From the NCBI GenBank assembly GCA_046154965.1, contig JBJXDY010000098.1, positions 1 to 64,000 of the forward strand: a stretch of 64,000 nucleotides of DNA, given 5' to 3'. This document shows, piece by piece, positions 34,308 to 43,207 of this stretch. The stretch comes from DATKFM01 sp046154965 (lineage in GTDB: Bacteria; Pseudomonadota; Alphaproteobacteria; Dongiales; Dongiaceae). Both the position numbers and the translations under genes were made by a program. Under the pieces are notes generated by a model. That model worked only from the letters and a program-made list of their open reading frames with translations. It made no database searches and was not told the origin of the DNA. Every line of letters begins with the position of its first letter. Position 1 is the first letter of the stretch.

Positions 34308-35120
34308 CTACTCGGCGGCGGCGGTGGTTTCTTCGGCGGCGCGTTTCTTCTCGACCATGCGGGCGACGATGACGGAAACCTCATAGAGCAGGCAGAGCGG
34401 AATGGCGAGGCTGAGCTGGCTGATCGGGTCCGGCGGCGTCACGATGGCGGCGAAGATGAACACGAAGACAATCGCGTAACGCCGCTTACTGCGCAGGGTT
34501 TCCGCCGACAGGATGCCGACGCGCGCCAACAGCGTCAGCAGCACCGGCAACTGGAACGACAGGCCGAAGGCGAAGATCAGCCACATCACCAGGGAGACGT
34601 ACTCGCCGACCTTCGGCATCAGTTCGAGGGGCGGATCGCCGGGCGCTCCGACAGTCTGGAAGCCGATGAAAAACGCCCAAGCGGCCGGCAGCATCAGATA
34701 GTAGAGCAACGACGAGCCGAAGAGGAACATGAATGGCGTGGCGACGATGAAGGGCAGGAACGCCGCCTTTTCTTGCCGATAAAGACCCGGTGCCACAAAA
34801 GCCCAGACCTGTCCCATGATCACGGGAAAGGCCACGACCAGGGCGCCGAACACGCTCAATTTGACGCGGGTGAAGAAGGCTTCGGTCAGGTTCGTATAGA
34901 TGATCTTCGGGATATCGGTGCCGTACTTGCCGATCCAGGCCTCGTTGAGCGGCTTGACCAGGAAGGCCAGGATTTCCTCGGAGATGAACCAGCAACCGAT
35001 GAAGGCGACGATCAGGAAGACGAAGGCGATGATCAGCCGCCTGCGCAACTCGATCAGATGATCGAGCAGCGGCATCTTCTTCGCCTCGTTCGGATCTTCG
35101 ACAGGTTTCGCCTTGGCCAT
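34308..35120 (-). CDS. tatC: twin-arginine translocase subunit TatC
   Basis: TatC is the membrane receptor for twin-arginine signal peptides. The 270-aa protein has six helices and begins with the family signature PLLDHLIELRRRLI, then has LTEAFFTRVKLSVFGAL and GQVWAFVAPGLYRQEK, both conserved. It begins five bases after the tatB stop. A plausible client in this window is the binding protein at 6287-7411 with its SRRDF motif. Confidence 0.97.
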   Translation of the reverse strand: MAKAKPVEDPNEAKKMPLLDHLIELRRRLIIAFVFLIVAFIGCWFISEEILAFLVKPLNEAWIGKYGTDIPKIIYTNLTEAFFTRVKLSVFGALVVAFPVIMGQVWAFVAPGLYRQEKAAFLPFIVATPFMFLFGSSLLYYLMLPAAWAFFIGFQTVGAPGDPPLELMPKVGEYVSLVMWLIFAFGLSFQLPVLLTLLARVGILSAETLRSKRRYAIVFVFIFAAIVTPPDPISQLSLAIPLCLLYEVSVIVARMVEKKRAAEETTAAAE

Positions 35121-35125
35121 TGGAA

Positions 35126-35596
35126 CTACGCCGGTTTTGCTTCCGGCGCCGCTGCTGGTTCAACGACCGGCGCGGGCGCGGCCGGCGCCGGAGCGGCGGC
35201 CGGGATCGATGACGTGCTGGCAGTCGGCGTTAAAGTGCTTGTTGAAGAGTTGGCGGAAGGAGCAATCGGTGTCGCGGCTTGCGCGGTGACACTCATGGAT
35301 TTTTTCAGTTCGTCCTCGTTCAGCGCCTTCTTCATCTCGCCGGTGGGATCGATGGTCTTTTCCAGCATCTGATTGACGCTGCGGCCGGTAACAGAGGTGA
35401 CCGCCTTGCGGGCGTCTTCCAACTCGGCCTCGCGGACGATTTCGTCAACGCCGCTCTGGAACTCGCGCGCCATCTTGCGCGCCTGCTTCATCCAGTAAGC
35501 GAAGGTCTTGAGCGCATTCGGCAGCTCCTTGGGGCCGATGACCACAAGGGCCACGACCGCGATAACGGCCATCTCGGACCATCCGATATCGAACAT
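35126..35596 (-). CDS. tatB: Sec-independent protein translocase TatB
   Basis: TatB forms the receptor complex with TatC. The 156-aa product has the N-terminal helix with the family pattern FDIGWSEMAVIAVVALVVIGPKELP, an amphipathic helix (KTFAYWMKQARKMAREFQ), and a long Ala/Pro/Ser-rich tail (residues 105-156) that is variable in the family. It lies between tatA (42 bp upstream) and tatC. Confidence 0.95.
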   Translation of the reverse strand: MFDIGWSEMAVIAVVALVVIGPKELPNALKTFAYWMKQARKMAREFQSGVDEIVREAELEDARKAVTSVTGRSVNQMLEKTIDPTGEMKKALNEDELKKSMSVTAQAATPIAPSANSSTSTLTPTASTSSIPAAAPAPAAPAPVVEPAAAPEAKPA

Positions 35597-35638
35597 GCTG
35601 CTCCCCGCGCCGCCTTTGGTGCGCGGCCGCCGAACGCC

Positions 35639-35854
35639 TTAGCTGGCGGCGTTGTCTTTCTGAGTGACCGTGTTGTCGATCACCTTGCCGGCTTCGGCCT
35701 CGACCTTTTCCTTGTCGTCCTTCATGCCCTTCTTGAAGGCTCTTATGCCCTGCGCGGTATCGCCCATGATTTGCGCGATCTTACCTTTACCGCCGAACAG
35801 CAGCAGGACGACGGCCAAAGCGATCAACCAATGCCAAATGCTCAAGCTACCCAT
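35639..35854 (-). CDS. tatA: Sec-independent protein translocase TatA
   Basis: TatA oligomerises to form the Tat pore. The 71-aa product has one short membrane helix (WHWLIALAVVLLLFGGKGKI) with the FGxxK hinge, an amphipathic helix up to about residue 48, then an acidic and Lys-rich tail. The ATG at 35854 is chosen because it gives the typical start MGSLSIWHWL and has AGGAGG upstream; longer in-frame extension has no support. First gene of tatABC. Confidence 0.95.
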   Translation of the reverse strand: MGSLSIWHWLIALAVVLLLFGGKGKIAQIMGDTAQGIRAFKKGMKDDKEKVEAEAGKVIDNTVTQKDNAAS

Positions 35855-36016
35855 GATGGCGGACCTCCTAGCCCGTATTTTCGCGGCGCGCGGGACTATG
35901 GCAAAACGCCATAACCCCCGCAATACGACATTCTGCCCCTATAATTTGGTCCGTGCCAGCCGGGTTCAAGGGAAAATCAAGGGATTAGCCCGGTTTCTTT
36001 GGTCCAATTCCGGCCC

Positions 36017-36733
36017 TTAGTCCTCGTCCGGAAGCTGCTCAAGGTCGCCCACCAGGGAGGCCTCGTCGAAGTCGCCCATGGCCACCAGCTCCTCCTGGTC
36101 ATCAGTATCGTCGCTATCGCCTTCTTCCCCTTCGGGATTGTCCTGATTGGCCGGCCGGGCGGTGTCGGACAGGGCCTGGGCGCCCAGGGCCGACAGGGCC
36201 GAGCGGACATCCAGCAGGCCGGCGGCGCGCAACTCCTCGACTCCGGGCAGGGCGTCCAGGCTGTCGAGGCCGAACTGCCCCAGGAAGGCGTCCGTCGTCA
36301 CCCAGGTCACCGGACGGCCGGGCGTACGGCGGCGGCCCTTCGGCCGGACCCAACCGATCTCCAACAAGGTGTCCAGGGTGCCCTTGGACAGGGCGACGCC
36401 CCTCACCTCCTCGACCTCCGCCCGGGTCACCGGCTGGTGATAGGCGATGACCGCGAGGGTCTCCAGAGCGGCGCGGGACAGGCGGCGCGTGACCTTGGCT
36501 TCGATCTGCAGCTGCGAGCCCAGGTCCGGCGCGGTCCGGAAGATCCATTTGCCGTCGAGCCGCACGAGATTGACGCCACGATTGGCGTAAAGGCCCGCAA
36601 CCTCGTCCATCAATTCGCGGAAATCCACGCCCTCGGGCAGCCGCGATTTGATGCCGGCATCGGACACGGGGTCGGTGGAGGCGAAGATCAGCGCCTCGAC
36701 CATGCGAATCTGTTGAAAGCGTTCCTCGCTCAT
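36017..36733 (-). CDS. scpB: segregation and condensation protein B
   Basis: ScpB is the winged-helix partner of ScpA in the SMC condensin complex. The 238-aa product begins EERFQQIRMVEALIFAS and contains RRLSRAALETLAVIAYHQPVT, VRGV and the TTDAFLGQFGLDSLDALP segment, all diagnostic. The C-terminal 50 residues are acidic and outside the fold. It overlaps scpA by four bases (ATGA). A longer frame upstream is inside scpA and is not used. Confidence 0.95.
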   Translation of the reverse strand: MSEERFQQIRMVEALIFASTDPVSDAGIKSRLPEGVDFRELMDEVAGLYANRGVNLVRLDGKWIFRTAPDLGSQLQIEAKVTRRLSRAALETLAVIAYHQPVTRAEVEEVRGVALSKGTLDTLLEIGWVRPKGRRRTPGRPVTWVTTDAFLGQFGLDSLDALPGVEELRAAGLLDVRSALSALGAQALSDTARPANQDNPEGEEGDSDDTDDQEELVAMGDFDEASLVGDLEQLPDED

Positions 36734-37476
36734 TGCTCCACTCTCGTGCGGCCGCGCAGGAATATCGGGCCGAATATCTGCTCCTGACGCAACTCCGCTT
36801 TCCCCGACCGCACCATCTCCAGGGTCGCCGCGAACATCGCCGCGACAGCGGAGCGCCCGCCCATGCCGTCGTTCAGTTGCGGCGGCAGGAAGGTCGAGAG
36901 CGTCTTCCACTCCATCGTATGTCCCAGCATGTCGCCGAGTCGCTTCAGCGCCTCATCCATCGAATAGAGTTCGGTCGGCATGATGCGCAGCAGACCCTGC
37001 TGACGCCGCGTCGCGATCGAGCCGTAGGCCCGGAGGAGTTCGAAGAGCTTCACATTGTACACCACTTTCTGCCGCACCGGCAGCCGTTCGGCGCCGCCGC
37101 GGTGGAAGAAGTCGTGGCCTAGCTGCGGCCGCTCCATAAGCTTGCCGGCGACATTCCGCATGGCTTCGAGCCGCTGCAGTTGGAAGGCCAATGCCGCCGC
37201 CATCTGTGCGCCCGTGGGCTCGCCACCCTCCACTTCGGGCTCCGGCAGCAGCAGCTTCGACTTCAGGAAAGCGAGCCACGCCGCCATCACCAGATAGTCG
37301 GCCGCCAGCTCCAACCGAAGCCGCCGCGCGCGGGCGACGAAGGAAAGATATTGATCCGCCAGGGCGAGGATGGAGATCTTCTTCAAGTCGACCTTCTGAT
37401 CCCGCGCCAGGGTCAGCAGGACGTCGATCGGTCCCTCATACCCGTCGAGATCGAGCAGGAATTGCGAGTCGCTCAT
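36730..37476 (-). CDS. scpA: segregation and condensation protein A
   Basis: ScpA is the kleisin that bridges SMC heads. The 248-aa product opens with the family pattern LDGYEGPIDVLLTLARDQKVDL, followed by ADYLVMAAWLAFLKSKLLLP, and ends in the helical SMC-binding winged-helix region. The ATG at 37476 follows GGGAG closely; a TTG at 37509 with a GGAG site is an alternative start that would add eleven residues. Between nagZ and this start lies a 140-bp gap. Confidence 0.92.
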   Translation of the reverse strand: MSDSQFLLDLDGYEGPIDVLLTLARDQKVDLKKISILALADQYLSFVARARRLRLELAADYLVMAAWLAFLKSKLLLPEPEVEGGEPTGAQMAAALAFQLQRLEAMRNVAGKLMERPQLGHDFFHRGGAERLPVRQKVVYNVKLFELLRAYGSIATRRQQGLLRIMPTELYSMDEALKRLGDMLGHTMEWKTLSTFLPPQLNDGMGGRSAVAAMFAATLEMVRSGKAELRQEQIFGPIFLRGRTRVEQ

Positions 37477-37616
37477 CGGCTCCCGCGGTCTGTCTTCGAA
37501 TTCGTCGGTCAACCTGTTCTCCCCGGAAAAGAGAGCGTTTCCGGCCTGGGTCCAAGGCCGCACAGAACCGCGGCCACGCCAGCGATTAGCGCCTTGCCGC
37601 GGCCCTGTCCACCCCG

Positions 37617-38630
37617 TCAAACAGCCAGCAGCGCATCGACTCGCGCTTGTGCATCGGCGATGTCGATTCGTTCTCGCGTATTAACGATCCTGAGGCCGGA
37701 TTGGACCCGTTCCAGGGCCGCCATCGTCAGCGGTGGGACGGCTTCAGCTACCTGCCGCATCTCGTCCATGTTGCCATTGCAATGCAGGGCCACGTCGCAG
37801 CCCGCCGCCAGCGCCCTCTGGGCCCGCTGGCGCAAGCTGCCTTCCAGCGCCTGCATCGAGAGGTCGTCGGAAAACAACAGCCCCTGAAATCCGATGGCGC
37901 CGCGGATGGTTTTGTCGATGACAGTTTTCGAGGCGGTAGCCGGCGCTGCGGCGTCGAGGGCGGTAAAGAGGATATGCGCCGTCATCGCCCAGGGCATGTC
38001 GCGCAAGGCCCGGAACGGCGCGAAGTCGGTGCGCAGCAACTCGTCCGCTTTCGCGGTCACGCGCGGCAATTCGATATGGCTGTCGGCGACGGCGCGGCCG
38101 TGGCCCGGCATATGCTTGATGACGGGGATGATGCCGCCATCGAGAAAGCCTTCGCAGGCGGCCCGGGCTAGCGCAGCAACGATAGCCGGATCGTCACTGT
38201 AGGCGCGATCGCCGATGGCCCGATGGGTGATCGGCAGCCGCAGATCGAGCACCGGCGCACAGTCGACATTGAAACCGAGCGTGGCGAGGTCCTCGGCGAT
38301 CAGGCGCGCATTCAATCGCGCGCATTCGAGGGCTGCCGCGAGGTCGCGGCGGGCCAATTCGCCGATGACGGCGGCGGCCGGCCGCTTGCGCCAAGTGGGC
38401 GGCTGCAACCGCTGCACCCGGCCGCCCTCCTCGTCGATCATGACGGGGGCGTCGCGGCGCCCGACGCAGCGGCGCATGTCGGCGATCAGGGCGCGGATCT
38501 GCTTCGGCGACTCGCAATTGCGCTGGAACAGGATAAAGCCGAGCGGCCTGGACACGCGGAAGAAGCGCCGCTCCTCATCGGTGAGAACCGTTCCCAGACA
38601 ACCGAAGATGCAGGCCAGCGGTGCAGCCAT
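37617..38630 (-). CDS. nagZ: beta-N-acetylhexosaminidase (family 3)
   Basis: NagZ removes GlcNAc from peptidoglycan turnover products in the cytosol and so feeds cell-wall recycling. The 337-aa protein has PVMIDEEGGRVQRL, the family 3 signature KHMPGHGRAVADSH with the catalytic-dyad His, and the nucleophile Asp in FSDDLSMQAL. Length and order agree with bacterial NagZ. It starts 13 bases after the stop of the SPOR-protein gene upstream. Confidence 0.95.
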   Translation of the reverse strand: MAAPLACIFGCLGTVLTDEERRFFRVSRPLGFILFQRNCESPKQIRALIADMRRCVGRRDAPVMIDEEGGRVQRLQPPTWRKRPAAAVIGELARRDLAAALECARLNARLIAEDLATLGFNVDCAPVLDLRLPITHRAIGDRAYSDDPAIVAALARAACEGFLDGGIIPVIKHMPGHGRAVADSHIELPRVTAKADELLRTDFAPFRALRDMPWAMTAHILFTALDAAAPATASKTVIDKTIRGAIGFQGLLFSDDLSMQALEGSLRQRAQRALAAGCDVALHCNGNMDEMRQVAEAVPPLTMAALERVQSGLRIVNTRERIDIADAQARVDALLAV

Positions 38631-38643
38631 CAGTCTAAGGCAC

Positions 38644-39699
38644 TCACGGCGCCACGACCATGCAGCCCTGCTCCAGCTTCTTCAGCGCCACGCAGGCATC
38701 GGTGGCGGCGGCGCGATCGTTGAATGGCCCGGCTTGAACACGGTAGAACTTACCGTCGCTGCCCTTGTCGATCTCGACCACAGTGAGCTCTTTGCCGCTG
38801 AGCAGCTGGGCATGCTTTTTCTGCAGCTTAGCCCAGGTTTCCCGGGCGCCGTCCTTGGTCTTCACCGCCGCGAGTTGAACGCGGTAGGCGGCGCCCAGGG
38901 ATGCGGTCTGATCAACAACGTCCGTGATAGTCGATTCGGCCGGTGCAGCCGGTGTCTCTGGCGCGGCTTCGCTCGCTGAGCCGCCGCCCGCGCTCGGTTC
39001 CACATTTGATGCAGCCGCCGCGGCATCATCGGTCACATCAAAAGCCGGCGCTGGAACCTGCGGGATATTGCCGGACGCATCCGAAGACTTGTCGCTGCCC
39101 GCCGGGGCGGTTTCCGCGGGGGCCGGCGGCGGCAAGGGCATCGGCGTCTCCGGCTGTCCGAGCAGGACTTCCGTTTGCGACTTGGCTTCCCCGCTCAGGG
39201 TGTCATAGATCGCCACGTCCTGGTTAAGGGGCCGCATGCCACCTTCATTTGCCGGACGCATTTTCTCCGGGCCCTGCTCTGCTGCCACAACAGGCAGATC
39301 CGCATCCGCCACGACCGTCCGCTCGCTCTGGTTCATCAGCATCAGCAGCGGCACGAAGATGGCGAAGGCGCTGACCGCAACAATGCCGATCCAGAGCAGC
39401 GGCCGTGTGCGGCCGGGACCATCGGGCAAGGCAGCGGACCCTGGCGCGGCAGCTGGCCCGTCATGGCTGGGGCGCGGCGGAATCTCCGGGCCGCTGTCAC
39501 CGTCATCGACCGCCAAGTCCGGAAAAAGTTGCGGCTCCTGAGTGATTTCGCCAGGCTGGTTTGCGGCCATCGCCGCACGCGCGGCCGCGGTCAGAATCCG
39601 ATCCTGGCTATAGACAGGGTCAAGCACGGGCTGGCGCCGCTGCAAGGCGGGGCCGCCTTGGGTCGGCCGTCGGGAAAATTCCGGGTCCTTGGGTATCAT
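38644..39699 (-). CDS. SPOR-domain membrane protein, 351 aa
   Basis: The protein has a cytoplasmic N-terminal stretch of about 100 residues (Pro-rich), one membrane helix (PLLWIGIVAVSAFAIFVPLLML), a long Ala/Pro/Ser-rich periplasmic linker and a C-terminal SPOR domain (YRVQLAAVKTKDGARETWAKL, FYRVQAGPFNDRAAA). SPOR domains bind glycan strands stripped of peptides at the septum, so a role in cell division is inferred. It overlaps argS by one base (TGATG), so it is coupled to argS and followed by nagZ, an order shared by many alphaproteobacteria. Confidence 0.88.
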   Translation of the reverse strand: MIPKDPEFSRRPTQGGPALQRRQPVLDPVYSQDRILTAAARAAMAANQPGEITQEPQLFPDLAVDDGDSGPEIPPRPSHDGPAAAPGSAALPDGPGRTRPLLWIGIVAVSAFAIFVPLLMLMNQSERTVVADADLPVVAAEQGPEKMRPANEGGMRPLNQDVAIYDTLSGEAKSQTEVLLGQPETPMPLPPPAPAETAPAGSDKSSDASGNIPQVPAPAFDVTDDAAAAASNVEPSAGGGSASEAAPETPAAPAESTITDVVDQTASLGAAYRVQLAAVKTKDGARETWAKLQKKHAQLLSGKELTVVEIDKGSDGKFYRVQAGPFNDRAAATDACVALKKLEQGCMVVAP

Positions 39700-41453
39700 C
39701 AGCGCATCTCCTCAACTGGTTCTACCCCCATGACTTCCAACCCAGATGCAATGACGAACGCCATTGCCTGCACCATCGCCAGTCGTGCCGCTGTCAGCGG
39801 CAAATCGTCTGGACGCAAAAGGCGCCGGTCGGCGTTTTCTGTTCCGCTAGTCCAAAGCGCATGAAATGCAGAGGCCACATCGTGAAGGTAGAAGGCAACG
39901 CGATGAGGCTCATGCGCCTCGGCCGCGGCCTCCACGATCTTTGGCCAAGACGCCATCTGCTTGATGAGGGTTAGCTCAGCGTCGCTGGTCAGCTTTGTGA
40001 GATCGGCGTTTGAAAGCGATGTCGGCGAAATGTCCATGCTCGGAAAGTCCCGTTGTGCAATACGCAACACAGAGCAAGCCCGAGCATGGGCATACTGCAC
40101 ATAGAAGACAGGATTTTCGCGCGACATCTCGACAACCTTCGTCAGGTCGAATTCCAGCGGTGCGTCATTGGTGCGCGTCAGCATGATGAAGCGCACGGCG
40201 CCCTTGCCCACCTCGCCGACGACTTCGCGGAGCGTGACGAAAATGCCTTTGCGCTTCGCCATCTTTACCGGCTGACCGTCGCGCAGCAGCGTGACGAGCT
40301 GGCACAGCTTCACATCCAGCGAACCCTTGCCGCCGGTGACCGCCTTCACCGCCGACTTCATCCGCTTCACATGGCCGCCGTGATCTGCGCCCCACACATC
40401 GATCATCTCCGGACAGCCACGAAGGAACTTGTCGTAGTGATAGGCGATATCGGAAGCAAAATAGGTCCAACTACCGTCCGACTTCCGCAGCGGCCGGTCG
40501 ACGTCGTCGCCGAAATCGGTGGAGCGGAACAGGGTCTGCGGCCGCGGCTCCCAATCGTCGGGCTTCATGCCCTTTGGCGGACTGAGCACACCGACATAGA
40601 GCAAGCCGTCATCCTCAAGCTTGTTCAGGGCGCGTTCCACCGCACCTGACTCCACGACGTTGCGCTCGGAGGAAAAGACATCCTGGCGGATACCCAAGAG
40701 CACGAGATCCTCGCGAATGCCGGCCATGATCTGATCGATAGCGAACTGCCGGACCGGGACGAGCCACTCGCTCTCCGGCTTATCCAGCCATTTCTTGCCG
40801 TCGCGCTTTGCCAGGGCCTGGCCGACATCCATCAGATACTCGCCGGGATAGAACCCCTCGGGAATAGCCGGGATGGCTTCGCCCAAGGCCTCCCGGTAGC
40901 GGAGATGGGTCGAGCGCGCGAGCACATCGACCTGGGTACCCGCGTCGTTGATGTAGTATTCCTTCGTGACGCTATGCCCGGCCTTGGCCAGCAGGCTGGC
41001 CAGCGCGTCGCCATACACCGCGCCCCGGGCATGGGCCACATGGAGCGGGCCCGTGGGGTTTGCCGAAACGTACTCGACGTTCACCTTGCGGCCTTGTCCG
41101 ATCTTGGAGTCGCCGTACCGTATGCCGGCAGCAAGAATATCGCCGATTCGCGCCTGCCAGAACGATTCCGCCAGATGCAGGTTGATGAAGCCCGGACCGG
41201 CGATATCGACCTTCCGCACTTCCTTGCGGCTCCGCAGGGCATCGGCAATCAGTTGCGCCAGGTCGCGCGGCTTCAGCCCGAGCCCCTTGGACAGGACCAT
41301 CGCGGCATTGGTCGAGAGATCGCCGTGGGTCGGGTCACGCGGCAGCTCTACGGAGACGCGGGCCATATCCACATCGCCCGCGATTTTGCCGGCGGCCTGA
41401 AGGCCGCGCAGCGCCGCGGCAACCTCATCGTGGAAGTAGGCGAAGAGATTCAT
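39699..41453 (-). CDS. argS: arginyl-tRNA synthetase
   Basis: ArgS charges tRNA-Arg. The 584-aa class I synthetase has the N-terminal tRNA-binding domain, the HIGH-type motif as NPTGPLHVAHARGAVYG, a KMSK-like motif KMAKRKGIFVTLREVV, and the C-terminal anticodon-binding domain with MAFVIASGLEVMGVEPVEEM. The overlap with dgt is one base (TGATG). All key segments are intact. Confidence 0.97.
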   Translation of the reverse strand: MNLFAYFHDEVAAALRGLQAAGKIAGDVDMARVSVELPRDPTHGDLSTNAAMVLSKGLGLKPRDLAQLIADALRSRKEVRKVDIAGPGFINLHLAESFWQARIGDILAAGIRYGDSKIGQGRKVNVEYVSANPTGPLHVAHARGAVYGDALASLLAKAGHSVTKEYYINDAGTQVDVLARSTHLRYREALGEAIPAIPEGFYPGEYLMDVGQALAKRDGKKWLDKPESEWLVPVRQFAIDQIMAGIREDLVLLGIRQDVFSSERNVVESGAVERALNKLEDDGLLYVGVLSPPKGMKPDDWEPRPQTLFRSTDFGDDVDRPLRKSDGSWTYFASDIAYHYDKFLRGCPEMIDVWGADHGGHVKRMKSAVKAVTGGKGSLDVKLCQLVTLLRDGQPVKMAKRKGIFVTLREVVGEVGKGAVRFIMLTRTNDAPLEFDLTKVVEMSRENPVFYVQYAHARACSVLRIAQRDFPSMDISPTSLSNADLTKLTSDAELTLIKQMASWPKIVEAAAEAHEPHRVAFYLHDVASAFHALWTSGTENADRRLLRPDDLPLTAARLAMVQAMAFVIASGLEVMGVEPVEEMR

Positions 41454-42649
41454 CAGGCCGCGCCGCCCTTCCCCAGCCGCCGCTGCTCATCCAGCGCGAA
41501 ACGGTCAGTCATGCCGGCGATGTAATCGCCGACGACGCGGGCCGTCGCTGCCGCATCCTTGGCGTGGCAATACTGGCGCCAACCCTCTGGCAGATGTTGC
41601 GGATGAGTCATGTATAACCCGAACAGATTCCGAACCACATCCCGCGCCCGGGACGTCATTTGGTTGACCCTATGGTGCCGGTACATCCGTTCGAACAGGA
41701 ACCTGCGTATGACCTGTTCGTGCTCCACCATGGCCGGCGAAAAGGCGACGAGCGCGCGGCCCAACCCGCGAACTTCGGCAGCCGATTGCGGCTGGGCCCT
41801 TTCAAGCCGGCGGCGGGTTTCCTCTATCAGGTCGCTCACCATGAGGTCAATCAACCGTCTGACGGTCTCATGGATGAGACGGGGCGCCTCCAGGCCGGGG
41901 TACTTCTGCTGCAGCGATTTCAGCACCGGGCCCACCAGCGGCAACTCGCTGATATCGGCAATGCCGAACAGGCCGGCCCGCAAGCCATCATCCATATCGT
42001 GGTTGTCATAGGCGATGTCGTCGGCGATGGCGGCCACCTGCGCTTCAGGGCCGGGAAAGCTGTGCAACTCCAGGTCCCGCTGCTCCGCGCAATAGGTGGC
42101 GATTGTGGCGGGAACGGGGCGCCGCTTCGCCTTTTCAGACGCGGCCGGACCGGTTAGCGGGCCGTTATGCTTGACCACGCCTTCCAAGCACTCCCAGGTG
42201 AGATTTAGGCCATCGAAATCGGCGTAGTGCCGCTCCAGGATCGTCAGGATGCGGAAGGTCTGCTCGTTATGGTCGAAACCGCCATAGTCCTTCATCGATT
42301 CGTCGAGGGCTTCCTCGCCAGCATGGCCGAAGGGCGGGTGGCCGAGGTCGTGCCCAAGCGCCAGGGCCTCCGCCAGATCCTCGTCGAAGCCCAGGGCGCG
42401 GCTGATGGACCGGGCGATCTGCGCGACTTCAATGGTGTGAGTCAGGCGCGTCCGGTAGTGATCGCCCTCGTGGGACACGAAGACCTGGGTCTTATGCTTG
42501 AGCCGCCGGAAGGCCGTGGAATGGACGATCCGGTCCCGGTCGCGCTGGAACGGGTTACGGGTCGCGCTGGCCGGCTCCGGGACCAGCCGCCCGCGGCTCT
42601 CTTCCGGCCGGCTGGCAACGGGATGGCGCTGGGGCGCGGCGACGCTCAT
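41453..42649 (-). CDS. dgt: dGTPase-like HD-domain triphosphohydrolase
   Basis: These enzymes cleave dNTPs to deoxynucleosides and triphosphate. The 398-aa protein has the HD metal ligands in RLTHTIEVAQIARSI (H) and LGHDLGHPPFGHAG (HD), then DDIAYDNHDMDDGL with the last Asp. The N-terminal NPFQRDRDRIVHSTAFRRLKHKTQVF is the family hallmark. It is the first gene in the dgt-argS-SPOR-nagZ run and divergent from erpA. Confidence 0.93.
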   Translation of the reverse strand: MSVAAPQRHPVASRPEESRGRLVPEPASATRNPFQRDRDRIVHSTAFRRLKHKTQVFVSHEGDHYRTRLTHTIEVAQIARSISRALGFDEDLAEALALGHDLGHPPFGHAGEEALDESMKDYGGFDHNEQTFRILTILERHYADFDGLNLTWECLEGVVKHNGPLTGPAASEKAKRRPVPATIATYCAEQRDLELHSFPGPEAQVAAIADDIAYDNHDMDDGLRAGLFGIADISELPLVGPVLKSLQQKYPGLEAPRLIHETVRRLIDLMVSDLIEETRRRLERAQPQSAAEVRGLGRALVAFSPAMVEHEQVIRRFLFERMYRHHRVNQMTSRARDVVRNLFGLYMTHPQHLPEGWRQYCHAKDAAATARVVGDYIAGMTDRFALDEQRRLGKGGAA

Positions 42650-42780
42650 GGGCCGACCCTACGCGGCCAGCCCTGGTAAATCAATAGGTTGCGGGGTGAT
42701 TGACAAGGCGATTCAACTACTTACATAACGACCTGCAGACGGCTGTAGGAGCCGGCGCCGATTTGAGTTAGGATGATTCC

Positions 42781-43137
42781 ATGAATGCAATCACCGATCC
42801 GCGCAGCCAGGAACTCAGCATCTCTGCCCGCGCCGCCAGCCGCATCTCGAAGCTGATGGCCGAAGAGGCCGGCGACGGGCTGATGTTCCGCATCGCCGTC
42901 TCCGGCGGCGGCTGTTCCGGCTTCCAGTACGGCTTTAGCCTCGACGACAGCAAGCTTGCCGATGACGTCACGTTCGAGCGCGACGGCGTGAAAGTAGTGG
43001 TCGATACCACATCGCTGGAACTGATCCGCGGCGGCGAGGTGGATTTCGTGGAAGAACTCGTGGGTTCCTATTTCCAGGTGCGCAATCCCAATGCCACCTC
43101 GACCTGCGGCTGCGGCACATCCTTCTCTGTCGGTTGA
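42781..43137 (+). CDS. erpA: A-type iron-sulfur cluster insertion protein
   Basis: A-type carriers deliver Fe-S clusters to target enzymes. The 118-aa product has the three conserved cysteines: GGGCSGFQYGF (first) and STCGCGTSF (the CGC pair) near the C terminus, with the usual start LSISARAASRISKLM. ErpA is preferred over IscA because no isc gene is near, but the two cannot be told apart with certainty. A strong terminator follows. Confidence 0.88.
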   Translation: MNAITDPRSQELSISARAASRISKLMAEEAGDGLMFRIAVSGGGCSGFQYGFSLDDSKLADDVTFERDGVKVVVDTTSLELIRGGEVDFVEELVGSYFQVRNPNATSTCGCGTSFSVG

Positions 43138-43165
43138 TCTGACGCCGGTTCAAGCGCTAGGTAAG

Positions 43166-43195
43166 AGGCCCGCTCCGGCGGGCCTTTCTGCTTTT
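43166..43195 (+). terminator. Rho-independent terminator after erpA
   Basis: AGGCCCGC pairs perfectly with GCGGGCCT around a TCCG loop (43166-43185), followed by TTCTGCTTTT. It lies between erpA (ends 43137) and the GTG start of xth (43208). Confidence 0.88.
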
Positions 43196-43207
43196 CGGGG
43201 GCCGCGC

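Noticed and set aside
32601..35372. Very long plus-strand open frame (923 codons) opposite surE, serS and tatCBA
   Set aside because: The minus strand encodes several recognisable proteins there; long antisense frames are normal in GC-rich DNA and this one has no family pattern.
41621..41635. GAAC-N7-GAAC, a match to the alphaproteobacterial LexA box
   Set aside because: It lies well inside the dgt coding sequence, far from any gene start, and is expected by chance in 64 kb.
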